Positions 26,506-35,280 of a stretch of 64,000 bases of DNA are shown piece by piece. The stretch is from Paucibacter sp. DJ2R-2 (lineage in GTDB: Bacteria > Pseudomonadota > Gammaproteobacteria > Burkholderiales > Burkholderiaceae_C). The stretch lies in the NCBI RefSeq assembly GCF_025717675.1, contig NZ_JAJIRT010000007.1:186001-250000 (forward strand). Reading direction: 5' to 3'. The notes beneath the pieces were generated by a model. That model did no database searches, was not told the DNA's origin, and saw only the letters and a list, made by a program, of their open reading frames with translations. Both the position numbers and the translations under genes were made by a program. Within the stretch, counting starts at the first letter, position 1. Each line of letters opens with the position of its first letter.

Positions 26506-27684
26506 ATGAGCCCAAGCCACACCCCGCACTCCCGGAAGGCCTTTGTCTACAAAGCCTTCGCCTGGCCCTGGCTGCTGAGCCTGGCGGTGCTGGCGGCGGC
26601 CGGCTTGGCCCAGGCCCAAAGTAGGACCGAACAGCGGGTTCTGCGCGTACCGGCCGTGCAATCCTGGTCTGCGCCCTATGCGCTGTACCGTGATGGCGCC
26701 CCGGTGGCCGGCATCAATCACGACATCGTCCAAGCCCTGGCCGAGCATTTGGGCATGAGCTTGCAGACCCTGGTGCTGCCGCGCACCCGGGTTGATGCAG
26801 CCGTCGCGGCCGGTGAACTGGACCTGCGCTGCCACCTCAGCCCCGACTGGGTGCGCGCGCCCGAGACCTACAGCTGGAGCGCGCCGCTGTTCGAATTGGC
26901 CACGGTGATGGTCGGCCATGAATCAGCAGTGCCGGTCTCCCACCTCGACCAGCTGCATCGCGGCCAGACCGTGGGCACGGTGCTGGGCTTTGTCTATCCA
27001 GGCCTGGAAGAGCGTTTCAGCGACGGGCGCCTGCGCCGTGACGACACCTTCGCGGTCGACCGCAATCTGCAAAAGCTCAAGCTGATCCGTTCACCCTATG
27101 CAGTGGCCGACACCCGCGAGATCGCCTGGCATCTGCGCCAGGACCCTGGCCACCAGTTCGCAGCGTGGCGCCTGCCCATCACAAGAACCGAATACCGCTG
27201 TGCCGTGCCCCGCAACGGCCGCATCGAGGCCACATTGCTGCTGGCCGGCTTCGAACGCCTGCTGGCCAGCGGTCAAATCGAGCGCATCGTTCGCAACTAC
27301 AGCCCGCCGCAGCCGGTGCTGGTGATGGCCGCGAACAGCGCTGTGCAGCAGCTGAGCCGGCAGCAGATCAGCGCCTTGTTTCTGGGCGAGGTGTTGGAGC
27401 TGCCCGGAGGCGGGCGGGTGGCGCTGGGCAGCCTCGGTGGCGCCTTGCGCCAGGAGTTCTTCAGCCAGGTGCTGGAAAAGGACGCCGCCCAACTCAAGGC
27501 CATCTGGTCGCGCATGACCTTCAGCGGCCGCGGCCGAGCACCACGCGAATTCAACACGGCCGCGGCCCTGCGGGCCTGGCTGATCAGCACGCCGAACGCC
27601 CTGGCCTTTCTGGACAGCAGCAGCCTCGACCCCACGCTGAAGGTTGTCTATATGCCAACGCCCGCCTCAGCGGCCAGCCCCTGA
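26506..27684 (+). CDS. Dual-domain periplasmic binding protein, copy 2
   Basis: A 392-aa paralogue of the protein at 23631 with the same architecture: signal peptide, SBP_bac_3-like half (LRVPAVQSWSAPYALYRDGAPVAGINHDIVQALAEHLG; LDLRCHLSPDW), then a PstS-like half (VLVMAANSAVQQLSRQQISALFLGE; ending NALAFLDSSSLDPTLKVVYM). The two Cys (LRCHLSP, YRCAV) match copy 1. ATG 26506 is chosen; the longer frame upstream lies inside the barrel gene. The substrate is unknown. Confidence 0.7.
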   Translation: MSPSHTPHSRKAFVYKAFAWPWLLSLAVLAAAGLAQAQSRTEQRVLRVPAVQSWSAPYALYRDGAPVAGINHDIVQALAEHLGMSLQTLVLPRTRVDAAVAAGELDLRCHLSPDWVRAPETYSWSAPLFELATVMVGHESAVPVSHLDQLHRGQTVGTVLGFVYPGLEERFSDGRLRRDDTFAVDRNLQKLKLIRSPYAVADTREIAWHLRQDPGHQFAAWRLPITRTEYRCAVPRNGRIEATLLLAGFERLLASGQIERIVRNYSPPQPVLVMAANSAVQQLSRQQISALFLGEVLELPGGGRVALGSLGGALRQEFFSQVLEKDAAQLKAIWSRMTFSGRGRAPREFNTAAALRAWLISTPNALAFLDSSSLDPTLKVVYMPTPASAASP

Positions 27685-27728
27685 GCCTGGCTGAGCCACA
27701 ATCGCGCCCTTGCACACACGGCTCCCTC

Positions 27729-28274
27729 ATGCCTCTCGACTACCGCACCGCCTTCGAGCTGGCGCCGATCGGCCTGCTGCTCTCGGCTCAGCGCCTGATC
27801 CAGGACTGCAACCAGCAGTTGCTGGACATCTTCCAGGCGCCGCGCTCGGCCTTGATCGGCCAGAGTCTGGAGCTGCTGTACCCCAGCGTGGTCGAGTTCG
27901 AACGCACCGGCGAACGCATCGTCGCCAGCCTCGACGCCCAAGGCTGCTATGCCGACGACAGGGTCATGCGCCGCTTGAGCACAGGCCAGCTGTTCTGGTG
28001 CCATGTCTCGGGCCGGGCCCTCAAGCCCGACGATCCCCATGCGGAAGGGATCTGGAGCTTTGCCGACTTGTCCGCCCATCGCCAGCTCAAGGCGGAGCTG
28101 ACCCCACGCGAACGCGAGATCGCCGCCCTGCTGATTGAAGGCCTGACCAGCAAGCTGATCGGCCGCCGCCTGGCCATCAGCCCGCGCACGGTCGATGTCT
28201 ACCGGGCGCGTTTGATGAAGAAGTACGGCGCGGCCTCAACGCCGGACCTGGTCCACAAGCTGCTGGTCATCTGA
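27729..28274 (+). CDS. PAS-LuxR transcriptional regulator
   Basis: A 181-aa regulator. Residues about 5-115 form a PAS-like sensory domain (FELAPIGLLLSAQRLIQDCNQQLLDIF; FWCHVSGRALKPDD). Residues 120-181 are a LuxR/NarL helix-turn-helix (LTPREREIAALLIEGLTSKLIGRRLAISPRTVDVYRARLMKKYGA). No receiver domain or phospho-Asp is present, so it senses a ligand or redox signal directly. As the only regulator in the 22.4-28.8 kb run it is the candidate controller of that operon. ATG 27729. Confidence 0.88.
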   Translation: MPLDYRTAFELAPIGLLLSAQRLIQDCNQQLLDIFQAPRSALIGQSLELLYPSVVEFERTGERIVASLDAQGCYADDRVMRRLSTGQLFWCHVSGRALKPDDPHAEGIWSFADLSAHRQLKAELTPREREIAALLIEGLTSKLIGRRLAISPRTVDVYRARLMKKYGAASTPDLVHKLLVI

Positions 28275-28294
28275 ATCCACCCACCGTCGCCCCC

Positions 28295-28774
28295 ATGAAG
28301 CAAAACCCTGTGCGCAGCATCTTCGACCCCGAGTTCACTGAGCGCCTGTGCGAGATGTTCGAGCGCCAGATCTGCTTCAACCAGGTGCTGGGCCTGCAGA
28401 TCGAATCGCTGGCCGCTGACGCAGCCAGCGCCAGCCTACAGATGCGGCCCGAGCTGATCGGCCATTTCACCCACCAGCGCCTGCATGGCGGCGTCATCAG
28501 CGCCACGCTGGATGCCATGGGCGGCCTGGCCGTGATGGCCGCCATCGGCGCGCGGCACCCGCTTGAGAGCGCCGAGGCCCGCCTGCAGCGCTTCGGCAAG
28601 CTGGGCACCATCGACCTGCGCATTGACTACCTGCGACCCGGCCATGGACCCGCCTTTCGCGCCACGGCCCAAGTGCTTCGCCTGGGCAGCCGCGTGGCCT
28701 CCACCCGCATGGAGTTCTTCGACACTGAAGACCGCCTGCTCAGCTGCGGCGCCGGCGCCTACATCGTTTCCTGA
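28295..28774 (+). CDS. yigI: Acyl-CoA thioesterase YigI-like
   Basis: A 159-aa hotdog thioesterase closely matching the E. coli YigI layout: helix MFERQICFNQVLGLQIESL, then HQRLHGGVISATLDAMGGLAVMAAI, and GTIDLRIDYLRPGHGPAFRATAQVLRLGSRVASTRMEF. YigI acts on medium- to long-chain acyl-CoA. It follows the PAS-LuxR gene by 20 bp and overlaps the convergent MFS gene by 16 bp. It may belong to the preceding operon or be independent. Confidence 0.82.
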   Translation: MKQNPVRSIFDPEFTERLCEMFERQICFNQVLGLQIESLAADAASASLQMRPELIGHFTHQRLHGGVISATLDAMGGLAVMAAIGARHPLESAEARLQRFGKLGTIDLRIDYLRPGHGPAFRATAQVLRLGSRVASTRMEFFDTEDRLLSCGAGAYIVS

Positions 28775-30030
28775 ACCTCCTGCGGCCGGGCCGCTTCACG
28801 CCGCGCCAGGCGCAGCAGCAGCAAAGACGCGGCCACGCAGCAGACACCGCCCAAGCCCATGATCCAGCGTGTGGACAGCAGGGCCAGGCCGCCGCCGATC
28901 ACCGCCATCAAGACATTCGACAGGCAGAACACCGTGGACAGCAGGCCCATCACCCGGCCCTGGCCATGGGCTGCAAAGCGCTCCGACATCCAGGCAGGCA
29001 GCACCGCGTTGTAGAGCGCCAGCGGCAAGCCCAGACTCACGATGGCGGCCAGGCCCAAAGGACCGGGCAACAGCACCAGGCTGCTCAGGCCCAGAGCCGC
29101 GCACAGCGCCAGCAAGGCCGCGCGCCGCAGGGGCCGGCGGCTGGCCGGCAAGCGGCCCGCCACCACGCTGGCCGTGGTCATGGCTGCGCATTGCGCCGCC
29201 GTCACCCAGGCGATGCCGGCGCTGCCCAGGCCCATGTTCTCCAGCATCCACAGCGGCGCGAACTCATACAGCGCATTGACGCCCAGGCAGTAGAGCAGCT
29301 GCAGCGCAAACAAGGCCGCCAAGACCGGATCGGCACGGAGCAGACCCAAGACCTGCTGCTCGCGCAACTGGCGCCAGAAACCCGGCTGTGGGGCGCCGCT
29401 GACCGCCGAGATTGGCCGCCAATCGGGAACCCACAGCGTCAGCACCAGCAGGCAGGGCAACATGGCCAGGCCGGCCAGCAGAAACGGCACGCTTTCGCCC
29501 AGCGGCAGGGTCAGGCCACCGACCAGCGGGCCTAGCAGCCAGCCCATGTAGAGGCAGGCATTGAGCCAGGCAAAAGCCTGCGTGCGGTCGATCTGCTCAT
29601 GCATATCGGCCAGCAAGGCGCGCGCCACCGCCACATTGCCTTCGGTCAGGCCGGTGATGAAGCGCGCCAGCACGAACAACAGGTACCAGCGCTGACCGAG
29701 AGCGAAGGCGGTCAAACCATAGCTGAGCAAGGTGGCGGTGATGGTCACGGCCAGCACACGGCGCCGGCCATGGCGATCGGACAGCGGGCCGATGAAGAGA
29801 TTGCCGATTAGGATGCCGAGCGGATTGGCCGCCAGGGCCAACCCCATCAGCAAGCGCGGGTCCAGCCCGGCGAAATGGGTGAAGTCGTCGACCGGCCCGC
29901 CGACAAAGATTGGCGCCAGGATGGGATAGGGCAAGGCCATGCCCACCGTGCTCATCAAGGACAGGGCGCAGATGGCCAGCAGCACCCAGCGTGGATGGCG
30001 GATGGCGGGCGCGGCAGGAGGTTGGCTCAT
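28759..30030 (-). CDS. MFS transporter (TetA/drug-efflux-like)
   Basis: About 423 aa with twelve predicted membrane helices. Motif A is visible between helices 2 and 3 (NLFIGPLSDRHGRRRVLA), and the proton-linked antiporter layout follows, with GMALPYPILAPIF in helix 1. The substrate is unknown; TetA-like drug exporters and sugar exporters share this pattern. ATG 30030 (MSQPPAAP) is chosen over 30063 because it starts just before the first helix. Confidence 0.82.
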   Translation of the reverse strand: MSQPPAAPAIRHPRWVLLAICALSLMSTVGMALPYPILAPIFVGGPVDDFTHFAGLDPRLLMGLALAANPLGILIGNLFIGPLSDRHGRRRVLAVTITATLLSYGLTAFALGQRWYLLFVLARFITGLTEGNVAVARALLADMHEQIDRTQAFAWLNACLYMGWLLGPLVGGLTLPLGESVPFLLAGLAMLPCLLVLTLWVPDWRPISAVSGAPQPGFWRQLREQQVLGLLRADPVLAALFALQLLYCLGVNALYEFAPLWMLENMGLGSAGIAWVTAAQCAAMTTASVVAGRLPASRRPLRRAALLALCAALGLSSLVLLPGPLGLAAIVSLGLPLALYNAVLPAWMSERFAAHGQGRVMGLLSTVFCLSNVLMAVIGGGLALLSTRWIMGLGGVCCVAASLLLLRLARREAARPQEVQETM

Positions 30031-30174
30031 TCGGGAACGTGGAAAAAAGAAAGCAGACGCCATGCGCCATGGAGGCGGCCGCCATCATGACAGCTCAGCT
30101 GCGTGCCGGGCCGCATGCAGGGCACAATCGCAACGCCTGTCGCCCTGCCCTTCAACGCTATTCCTCCTCTTCTC

Positions 30175-30903
30175 ATGCGCATCAAAGACTGCAACTGGTC
30201 CATGGTCGAGCGCTACCTGCGCCAGGACGATCGCGCCGTGCTGCCCCTCGGCAGCGTCGAGCAGCACGCTTTTCTGTCCCTGGCCGTGGATGCCATCCTG
30301 GCCGAAGAGGTGGCGGCGGCTGCGGCCGAGCCGCTGGGGGTGCCGGTCTTTCCGGCCCAGGCCTACGGCGTCACGCCGACCTATATGGCCTACCCGGGCA
30401 CCATGAGCTTGCGTCTGGAGACCCTGCTGCAGGTCTTGCGTGACCTGATCGGCTCGCTGCACCAGCATGGCTTTCGCCGCATCGTCATCGTCAACGGCCA
30501 TGGAGGCAACAACGGCGCAGCCGCACTTTTGCAAGCGCTGGGCGCGGAGCTTCCTGGCGCCCAGCTCAAATGGCACAACTGGTGGGCCGCGCCGCGCACC
30601 ATGGCTTTTGTGCGCGCCCAAGACCCGCAGGCTTCGCACGCCAGTTGGATGGAAAACTTCGAGGGCCTGACCCGCCTGCCCGGCGTCGCCCTGCCCGATG
30701 CACCCAAGCCTCTGGTCGACTACGCCCGCATGGCCTTGATGGACCCGGTCGCCAAGCGCGCCTACCTCGGCGACGGCTGCTACGGCGGCCACTACCAGCA
30801 GCCGCCGGCTGTGATGGATCAGCTCTGGGCCATCGCTGTGCAAGAAACCCGCGATATCCTCGACGGCCCCTGGTTGAGCACCCCATCCGCCTCCCAGGGC
30901 TGA
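30175..30903 (+). CDS. Creatininase family amidohydrolase
   Basis: A 242-aa protein of the creatininase/MftE family, whose members hydrolyse cyclic amides or peptides with two metals. The N-terminal metal site PLGSVEQHAFLSLAVDAILAEEVAAA keeps the Glu, His and Asp but departs from the common EQHGPHLPL form, losing one His. The second metal segment is RRIVIVNGHGGNNGAA with the conserved NGHGGN. ATG 30175 is chosen; upstream starts lie in a poorly coding stretch. The substrate is unknown. Confidence 0.82.
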   Translation: MRIKDCNWSMVERYLRQDDRAVLPLGSVEQHAFLSLAVDAILAEEVAAAAAEPLGVPVFPAQAYGVTPTYMAYPGTMSLRLETLLQVLRDLIGSLHQHGFRRIVIVNGHGGNNGAAALLQALGAELPGAQLKWHNWWAAPRTMAFVRAQDPQASHASWMENFEGLTRLPGVALPDAPKPLVDYARMALMDPVAKRAYLGDGCYGGHYQQPPAVMDQLWAIAVQETRDILDGPWLSTPSASQG

Positions 30904-30927
30904 GCCCTCCCTGTTTCTCCTAACGCC

Positions 30928-31413
30928 ATGCCTTTTCGTCCCGTCCCCGTCCCCGATCTGGGCAGCCCAATCCCCGGCCGGCTGTGGCTGCAGTCCATGC
31001 CCGGCCGGCTGGAATCCTGGCCCGCATTCCTTGACGAAGCCCGGCTGCGCCAGCTGCATTTGGTGGTCTGCCTGAATCCGCTGGAAGAAGTGGCCCAGCT
31101 ATCACCCGGCTATCACAAGGCCATTTCTGAGGGCCGCCTGCCCTTTCGCTGGCAACACTTGCCCATGCGCGACTTCGGCCTGGGCGCCGACCCGCAAGCC
31201 TTCCGCCAAGGCGTGGAGCAGATCGCCCACAGCCTGGTGCTGGGCGAACAGGTGCTGCTGCACTGCGCCGCCGGCATCGGCCGCACCGGCACGGTGGCCG
31301 CCTGCGTGCTGAAAAGCCTGGGGCTGCCGCGTGAAGCGGCCCTGGCCACCGTGCGCGCGGCCGGCTCCAACCCGCAATCGGCCCTGCAGTCGGGCTGGGT
31401 GGACCAGTTCTGA
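30928..31413 (+). CDS. Cys-dependent protein tyrosine/dual-specificity phosphatase
   Basis: A 161-aa protein with the active-site P-loop HCAAGIGRTG (Cys113, Arg119) of the Cys-x5-Arg phosphatases. The general-acid Asp is probably Asp82 in LPMRDFG. It belongs to the small dual-specificity-like group. The target is unknown. It is 24 bp after the creatininase gene and 2 bp before rluA, so it is part of a same-strand run. Confidence 0.88.
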   Translation: MPFRPVPVPDLGSPIPGRLWLQSMPGRLESWPAFLDEARLRQLHLVVCLNPLEEVAQLSPGYHKAISEGRLPFRWQHLPMRDFGLGADPQAFRQGVEQIAHSLVLGEQVLLHCAAGIGRTGTVAACVLKSLGLPREAALATVRAAGSNPQSALQSGWVDQF

Positions 31414-31415
31414 GC

Positions 31416-32060
31416 GTGAGCCCGGCACCGTTTCTGGACCCGTTTCTGAATCTCTTCGCCGAGCACGACGAAGCCCTGCTGCTGAACAAGCCCAGCGGCC
31501 TGCTGTCCGTGCCTGGTCGTGGCGAAGACAAGCAAGACTGCGCCATCCACCGCGCCCAGACCCGTTTCCCCGAAGCCCTGATCGTCCACCGACTGGACAT
31601 GGCCACGTCGGGTCTGCTGCTACTGGCCAGAGGCCCCGACTGGCAGCGACGATTAAGTCTGGACTTTGCCGAGCGCCGCGTGCACAAGCGCTATATCGCG
31701 GTCGTGCGCGGCAGCCTGCCGGCGGGAGCGGACTGGCAGCTGATCGACCTGCCCCTGATCACCGACTGGCCGAACCGCCCGCGCCAGAAGGTCTGCTTCG
31801 AACAAGGCAAGCCTTCGCAGACCCGCTACCGCGTGCTCGGCCATGAGCTGCACGATGGCCAGGTCTGCACCCGCGTCGAGCTGGAGCCCATCACCGGCCG
31901 CACCCACCAATTGCGCATGCATATGCTGGCCCTGGGACACCCCATCGTCGGCGATGCCTTGTACGCACCCGAAGACCCGGCTCCGCGTCTGCTGCTGCAC
32001 GCCTGCCACCTCAGCCTGCCCGAACGCGGCTGGTGTTTCGATTGCCCCCCGGAGTTTTGA
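31416..32060 (+). CDS. rluA: Dual-specificity RNA pseudouridine synthase RluA
   Basis: A 214-aa enzyme that makes pseudouridine in 23S rRNA (746) and several tRNAs (32) in E. coli. The catalytic Asp61 lies in VHRLDMATSGLLLL. The sequence closely tracks E. coli RluA, including NKPSGLLSVPGR, LPLITDWPNRPRQKVCFEQGKPSQT and ITGRTHQLRMHMLALGHPIVGD. It starts with GTG, 2 bp after the phosphatase stop, and its stop overlaps the following start. Confidence 0.93.
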   Translation: MSPAPFLDPFLNLFAEHDEALLLNKPSGLLSVPGRGEDKQDCAIHRAQTRFPEALIVHRLDMATSGLLLLARGPDWQRRLSLDFAERRVHKRYIAVVRGSLPAGADWQLIDLPLITDWPNRPRQKVCFEQGKPSQTRYRVLGHELHDGQVCTRVELEPITGRTHQLRMHMLALGHPIVGDALYAPEDPAPRLLLHACHLSLPERGWCFDCPPEF

Positions 32061-32680
32061 TGCATTCATCCCTGCCCGACTCACCCTGCGCCCTGCACTC
32101 GCCCGCCGCCGAGCGCAACAAGCAGCCCATCCTGGAGGCCTTGCAAGCCCTGCTGCCGCCCAGCGGCCGGGCGCTGGAGATCGCCAGCGGCAGCGGCCAA
32201 CACATCGCCCATTTCGCGGCCGGCCTGCCCGGCTGGCTTTGGCTGGCCTCCGACCCTTCGCCCGAGGCCCGCGCCTCCATCGCCGCCTGGTGGCCACAGG
32301 GACCGGCGGCCCTGGCGCTGGATGTACAAAACACCGACTGGGACCTGCCCGCCGAGCATCTGCCGCTGGATTTGATCCACTGCGCGAACATGCTGCACAT
32401 CTCGCCGTGGGCCAGCAGTGCCGCGCTGTTCCAAGGTGCAGCAAGGCATCTGGCCGAAACGGGCCTGCTGACGGTCTACGGCCCTTTTGTCGTGCCAGGC
32501 GAGCCGACGGCGCCCAGCAATCTGGCCTTCGATGCCGATCTGCGCAGCCGCAACCCGGCCTGGGGCCTGCGCAGCCTCGACGAAGTGCAGGCCTGCGCGC
32601 ACGACGCCGATTTGCAACTGCGTCAGCGCCTGAAGCTGCCGGCCAACAATCTGCTGCTGGTGTTTGCGCGCCAGGTCTGA
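32060..32680 (+). CDS. DUF938 family SAM-dependent methyltransferase
   Basis: A 206-aa class-I methyltransferase-like protein. It opens with the family phrase AAERNKQPILEALQALLP, followed by the SAM-binding motif I LEIASGSGQHIAHFAAGLP. HCANMLHISPWASSAALFQGA is also family-typical. The substrate is unknown. ATG 32060 overlaps the rluA stop by one base and has GGAG in rluA's 3' end as its ribosome-binding site. Confidence 0.87.
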   Translation: MHSSLPDSPCALHSPAAERNKQPILEALQALLPPSGRALEIASGSGQHIAHFAAGLPGWLWLASDPSPEARASIAAWWPQGPAALALDVQNTDWDLPAEHLPLDLIHCANMLHISPWASSAALFQGAARHLAETGLLTVYGPFVVPGEPTAPSNLAFDADLRSRNPAWGLRSLDEVQACAHDADLQLRQRLKLPANNLLLVFARQV

Positions 32681-32705
32681 ATTCCACCCACTGTTTGGAG
32701 CCGCC

Positions 32706-33476
32706 ATGACTGCCCCCCAAGAACTCTTCATCATCACCGGCGCCTCGCGCGGCATGGGCGAGGCCATCGCCCTGCAGCTGCTGGCACCCGAACATCAGGT
32801 GATCGGCATCTCGCGGGGCCGCAGCGAGGCATTGCAAGGCGAAGCCGACACGCACGGCTGGGCTCTGGAGCAATGGCAGGCCGACCTGGCCGCCCCCCTG
32901 GAGGCAGCCGAGCGCCTGGCGGCCTGGCTGGCCCAGCAAGACCTGAGCCGCTTCCGCCGCGCCACCTTGATCAACAACGCCGGCGTGGTCAGCACGCCTG
33001 GCCCGGTGGACAGCGTGCCGCTGGCCGAGCTGTCCATGGCCTTGCGTGTGGGCCTGGAGGCCACGCTGCTGCTCAGCAGCGCCTTCTTGCGCGGCACGGT
33101 AGCCCTGGGGTCGAACCGACGCATCCTCAACATTTCCTCCGGCCTGGGTCGCCGCGCCATGGCCGGCAGCGCGCCCTACTGCGCGGCCAAGGCCGGCATG
33201 GACAACCTCTCCCGTGCCATGGCCCTGGACGAAGAGGCCAAACCCGCCGGACAGGGCGCGGCCATCGTCTCGCTGGCGCCCGGCATCATCGACACCGACA
33301 TGCAGCTGCAACTGCGCAGCGGCGACCCGGCCAAATTCCCGAACCAACAGGTGTTTGCCGACTTCAAGAGTGGCGGCCAGTTGATGAGCCCCGAACAAGC
33401 GGCCACAAAGATTGTGGGCTTTCTGAACACAGCCGGCTTTGGCTCTACAGTCATCGCCGATGTGCGGGATGCTTGA
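32706..33476 (+). CDS. SDR family oxidoreductase
   Basis: A 256-aa classical short-chain dehydrogenase. The cofactor motif is TGASRGMGEA (TGxxxGxG) at residues about 11-20, NNAGVVS follows, Ser lies in NISSGLGR, and the catalytic YxxxK is YCAAK. The substrate is unknown. ATG 32706 is chosen because it lies just before the first strand. It is the last gene of the creatininase-phosphatase-rluA-methyltransferase run. Confidence 0.88.
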   Translation: MTAPQELFIITGASRGMGEAIALQLLAPEHQVIGISRGRSEALQGEADTHGWALEQWQADLAAPLEAAERLAAWLAQQDLSRFRRATLINNAGVVSTPGPVDSVPLAELSMALRVGLEATLLLSSAFLRGTVALGSNRRILNISSGLGRRAMAGSAPYCAAKAGMDNLSRAMALDEEAKPAGQGAAIVSLAPGIIDTDMQLQLRSGDPAKFPNQQVFADFKSGGQLMSPEQAATKIVGFLNTAGFGSTVIADVRDA

Positions 33477-33534
33477 AGTCTCCTTCAAGAGCCCCATCTA
33501 GCGACCAGGCCGTTGTCGGCCGCAAGGAGATTTT

Positions 33535-34488
33535 GTGAAACGTGCTTTTCTGTCTGCCCTGATCGCCCTGACCGCGGTCTCGGCCCTCAGCCTGACGTCC
33601 TTCGATGCCGAGGCCAAACGCCTGGGCGGCGGAGGTTCGGCCGGCATGAAGCGGACGACCCCTAGCCAGACCGACGCCGGCAAAGCCAGCCCGCCAGCCC
33701 AACAGGCTGCGCCCGCGCCGCAACAAGCGGCTCCTGCTGTGCCTGCCGCTGCCGGCGCAGCTGCCGCAGCACCCAAGCGCAACTGGATGGGCCCGATCGC
33801 TGGCCTGGCGGCCGGTTTGGGTCTGGCTGCCCTGGCCAGCCACTTTGGCATGGGCGGCGCCCTGGCCAATATCATGACCATGCTCTTGATCGGCGGCGCA
33901 CTGCTGCTGCTGGTGACCTTCCTGATGCGACGCTTCGGCGGCGCCAAGGCCCAGGCGCCCGGCATGCAGTACGCCGGCGCTGGTGCCGGTGCAGGCAATG
34001 GCAGCGGCAACAACATGCCCATGCCCTTCCAGACAGCGCAGCCAAGCCCCGCGCAGCAGCCGGCCTCGCTGGCCCCGCTTGCGGCCGTGCCTAGCGCCCC
34101 TGCAGCACAGGCAGCGCCTGGCAACAGCGAAGACGCGGCCTTTGAGCAATTGGCCAAGCGCGTCTTCATCCGACTGCAAGCGGCCAATGACGCTGGCGAC
34201 CAGACCGACCTGCGCCGCTTCACGACGCCCGAAATGTATGGCGCCGTGCAACAGGAGCTGCTGGACCGCAAGGGCGCGGTGCAACGCACCGATGTGCTGC
34301 AGCTGGACGCTCGTGTGATCGAGCGCGTGCAGGAAAACGGCCAACAAATCGTCAGCGTGCGCTTCTGGGGCTTGATTCGCGAACAGAGCGAGGCCGCCGC
34401 CGAGAATTTCGACGAGGTCTGGCACTTGGTTCGCCCCCTGGACGAAAGCCGCGAATGGGCGATTGCAGGGATTCAGGCGACGGTCTGA
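33535..34488 (+). CDS. Tim44-like domain membrane protein
   Basis: A 317-aa protein starting with GTG after a strong AAGGAGA. The signal peptide or N-terminal anchor (FLSALIALTAVSALSLTSF) is followed by a Gly/Ser/Pro/Ala-rich stretch, two membrane segments (GPIAGLAAGLGLAALASHF and LANIMTMLLIGGALLLLVTFL), another Pro/Ala linker, and a C-terminal Tim44-like domain (FEQLAKRVFIRLQAANDAGDQTDLRRFTTPEMY). Bacterial Tim44-like proteins have no clear import role. Confidence 0.88.
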   Translation: MKRAFLSALIALTAVSALSLTSFDAEAKRLGGGGSAGMKRTTPSQTDAGKASPPAQQAAPAPQQAAPAVPAAAGAAAAAPKRNWMGPIAGLAAGLGLAALASHFGMGGALANIMTMLLIGGALLLLVTFLMRRFGGAKAQAPGMQYAGAGAGAGNGSGNNMPMPFQTAQPSPAQQPASLAPLAAVPSAPAAQAAPGNSEDAAFEQLAKRVFIRLQAANDAGDQTDLRRFTTPEMYGAVQQELLDRKGAVQRTDVLQLDARVIERVQENGQQIVSVRFWGLIREQSEAAAENFDEVWHLVRPLDESREWAIAGIQATV

Positions 34489-34544
34489 GCGCTTGTAGGG
34501 TCCCGTCCATCGACCGGGGCCCAACACAATCCAGCAAGCAAACA

Positions 34545-34568
34545 AAAGGCCCGCAGCTGCGGGCCTTT
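34545..34568. terminator. Bidirectional rho-independent terminator
   Basis: AAAGGCCCGC-AGCT-GCGGGCCTTT is a 10-bp stem with 4-nt loop flanked by T on both sides, ending the Tim44-like transcript and facing the 34595 gene. Confidence 0.9.
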
Positions 34569-34594
34569 TTCATGGTCGCTATGGGAGCGTGTCG

Positions 34595-35191
34595 TCAGTA
34601 GCTGCGGCCACTGCGGGCCACATCTTCATAGGCCTTCAGTTCGACCAAGGTCTGGCGCCGGGTGGCCTCAGCGGCCGACTCCGGCTGCGTCGACTTCTTG
34701 CCGTCCAAAGTCGGGTAGTTGAAGTCATAAATCTTGCGCTCCATCACATCGACGGCGCCGTCCTGATTGGCATCGGCCTCATCGAAGTTGGGCGTACTCA
34801 GATCCGCCTGGGTTTGCTTGGCGCTGCCAGCGGCACCATTCGCCACCTTGCTGCCAGCCTCGTCAACGGTGCTCGCTGTGGCGACTTGAGCGCTGGAAGG
34901 GTTGTCAGCGGGAAGGCTGATGGGGGCGGCATCCTTGTCGGGCGATGTTTCTTGTGCCACCGCGGGTGTGCTGGGTGGGCTCTGTGGCCCCTGACGGACG
35001 GGAGCCGCTTGAGCGCGGCGCGCGCCTTCGCTAGAGATGGCCACCACGGCGGACTCAGCCTCGCCCACGTTGGTTTCCAGCTTGGCGGGCAGGCTGCGCC
35101 GCCGCTGAACTTCATCGCCGACGCTGGCACGGGCGGGCACCGCCGAGGCAGCACCGGGAGACTCATTGAGACTTGAAACTGCGTTGATCAT
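34595..35191 (-). CDS. Alanine/serine-rich protein with EF-hand-like loop
   Basis: A 198-aa low-complexity protein rich in Ala, Ser, Pro, Glu and Gln. Near the C-terminus, FDEADANQDGAVDVMERKIYDF carries a 12-residue EF-hand-type calcium loop (D-A-N-Q-D-G-A-V-D-V-M-E), one loop only. No signal peptide is clear. Convergent with the Tim44-like gene. Function unknown. Confidence 0.6.
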   Translation of the reverse strand: MINAVSSLNESPGAASAVPARASVGDEVQRRRSLPAKLETNVGEAESAVVAISSEGARRAQAAPVRQGPQSPPSTPAVAQETSPDKDAAPISLPADNPSSAQVATASTVDEAGSKVANGAAGSAKQTQADLSTPNFDEADANQDGAVDVMERKIYDFNYPTLDGKKSTQPESAAEATRRQTLVELKAYEDVARSGRSY

Positions 35192-35280
35192 GGCAAACCT
35201 CCACGAGAGAGACTTTGCAGGGCTGGCCTACCCAAGGCTGGATCTGAAGCAACAGACCGCACAGCAAGCGACCAGTACAT

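Noticed and set aside
31653-33497. 614-aa open frame on the minus strand
   Set aside because: Antisense across rluA, the DUF938 methyltransferase and the SDR gene; no domain.
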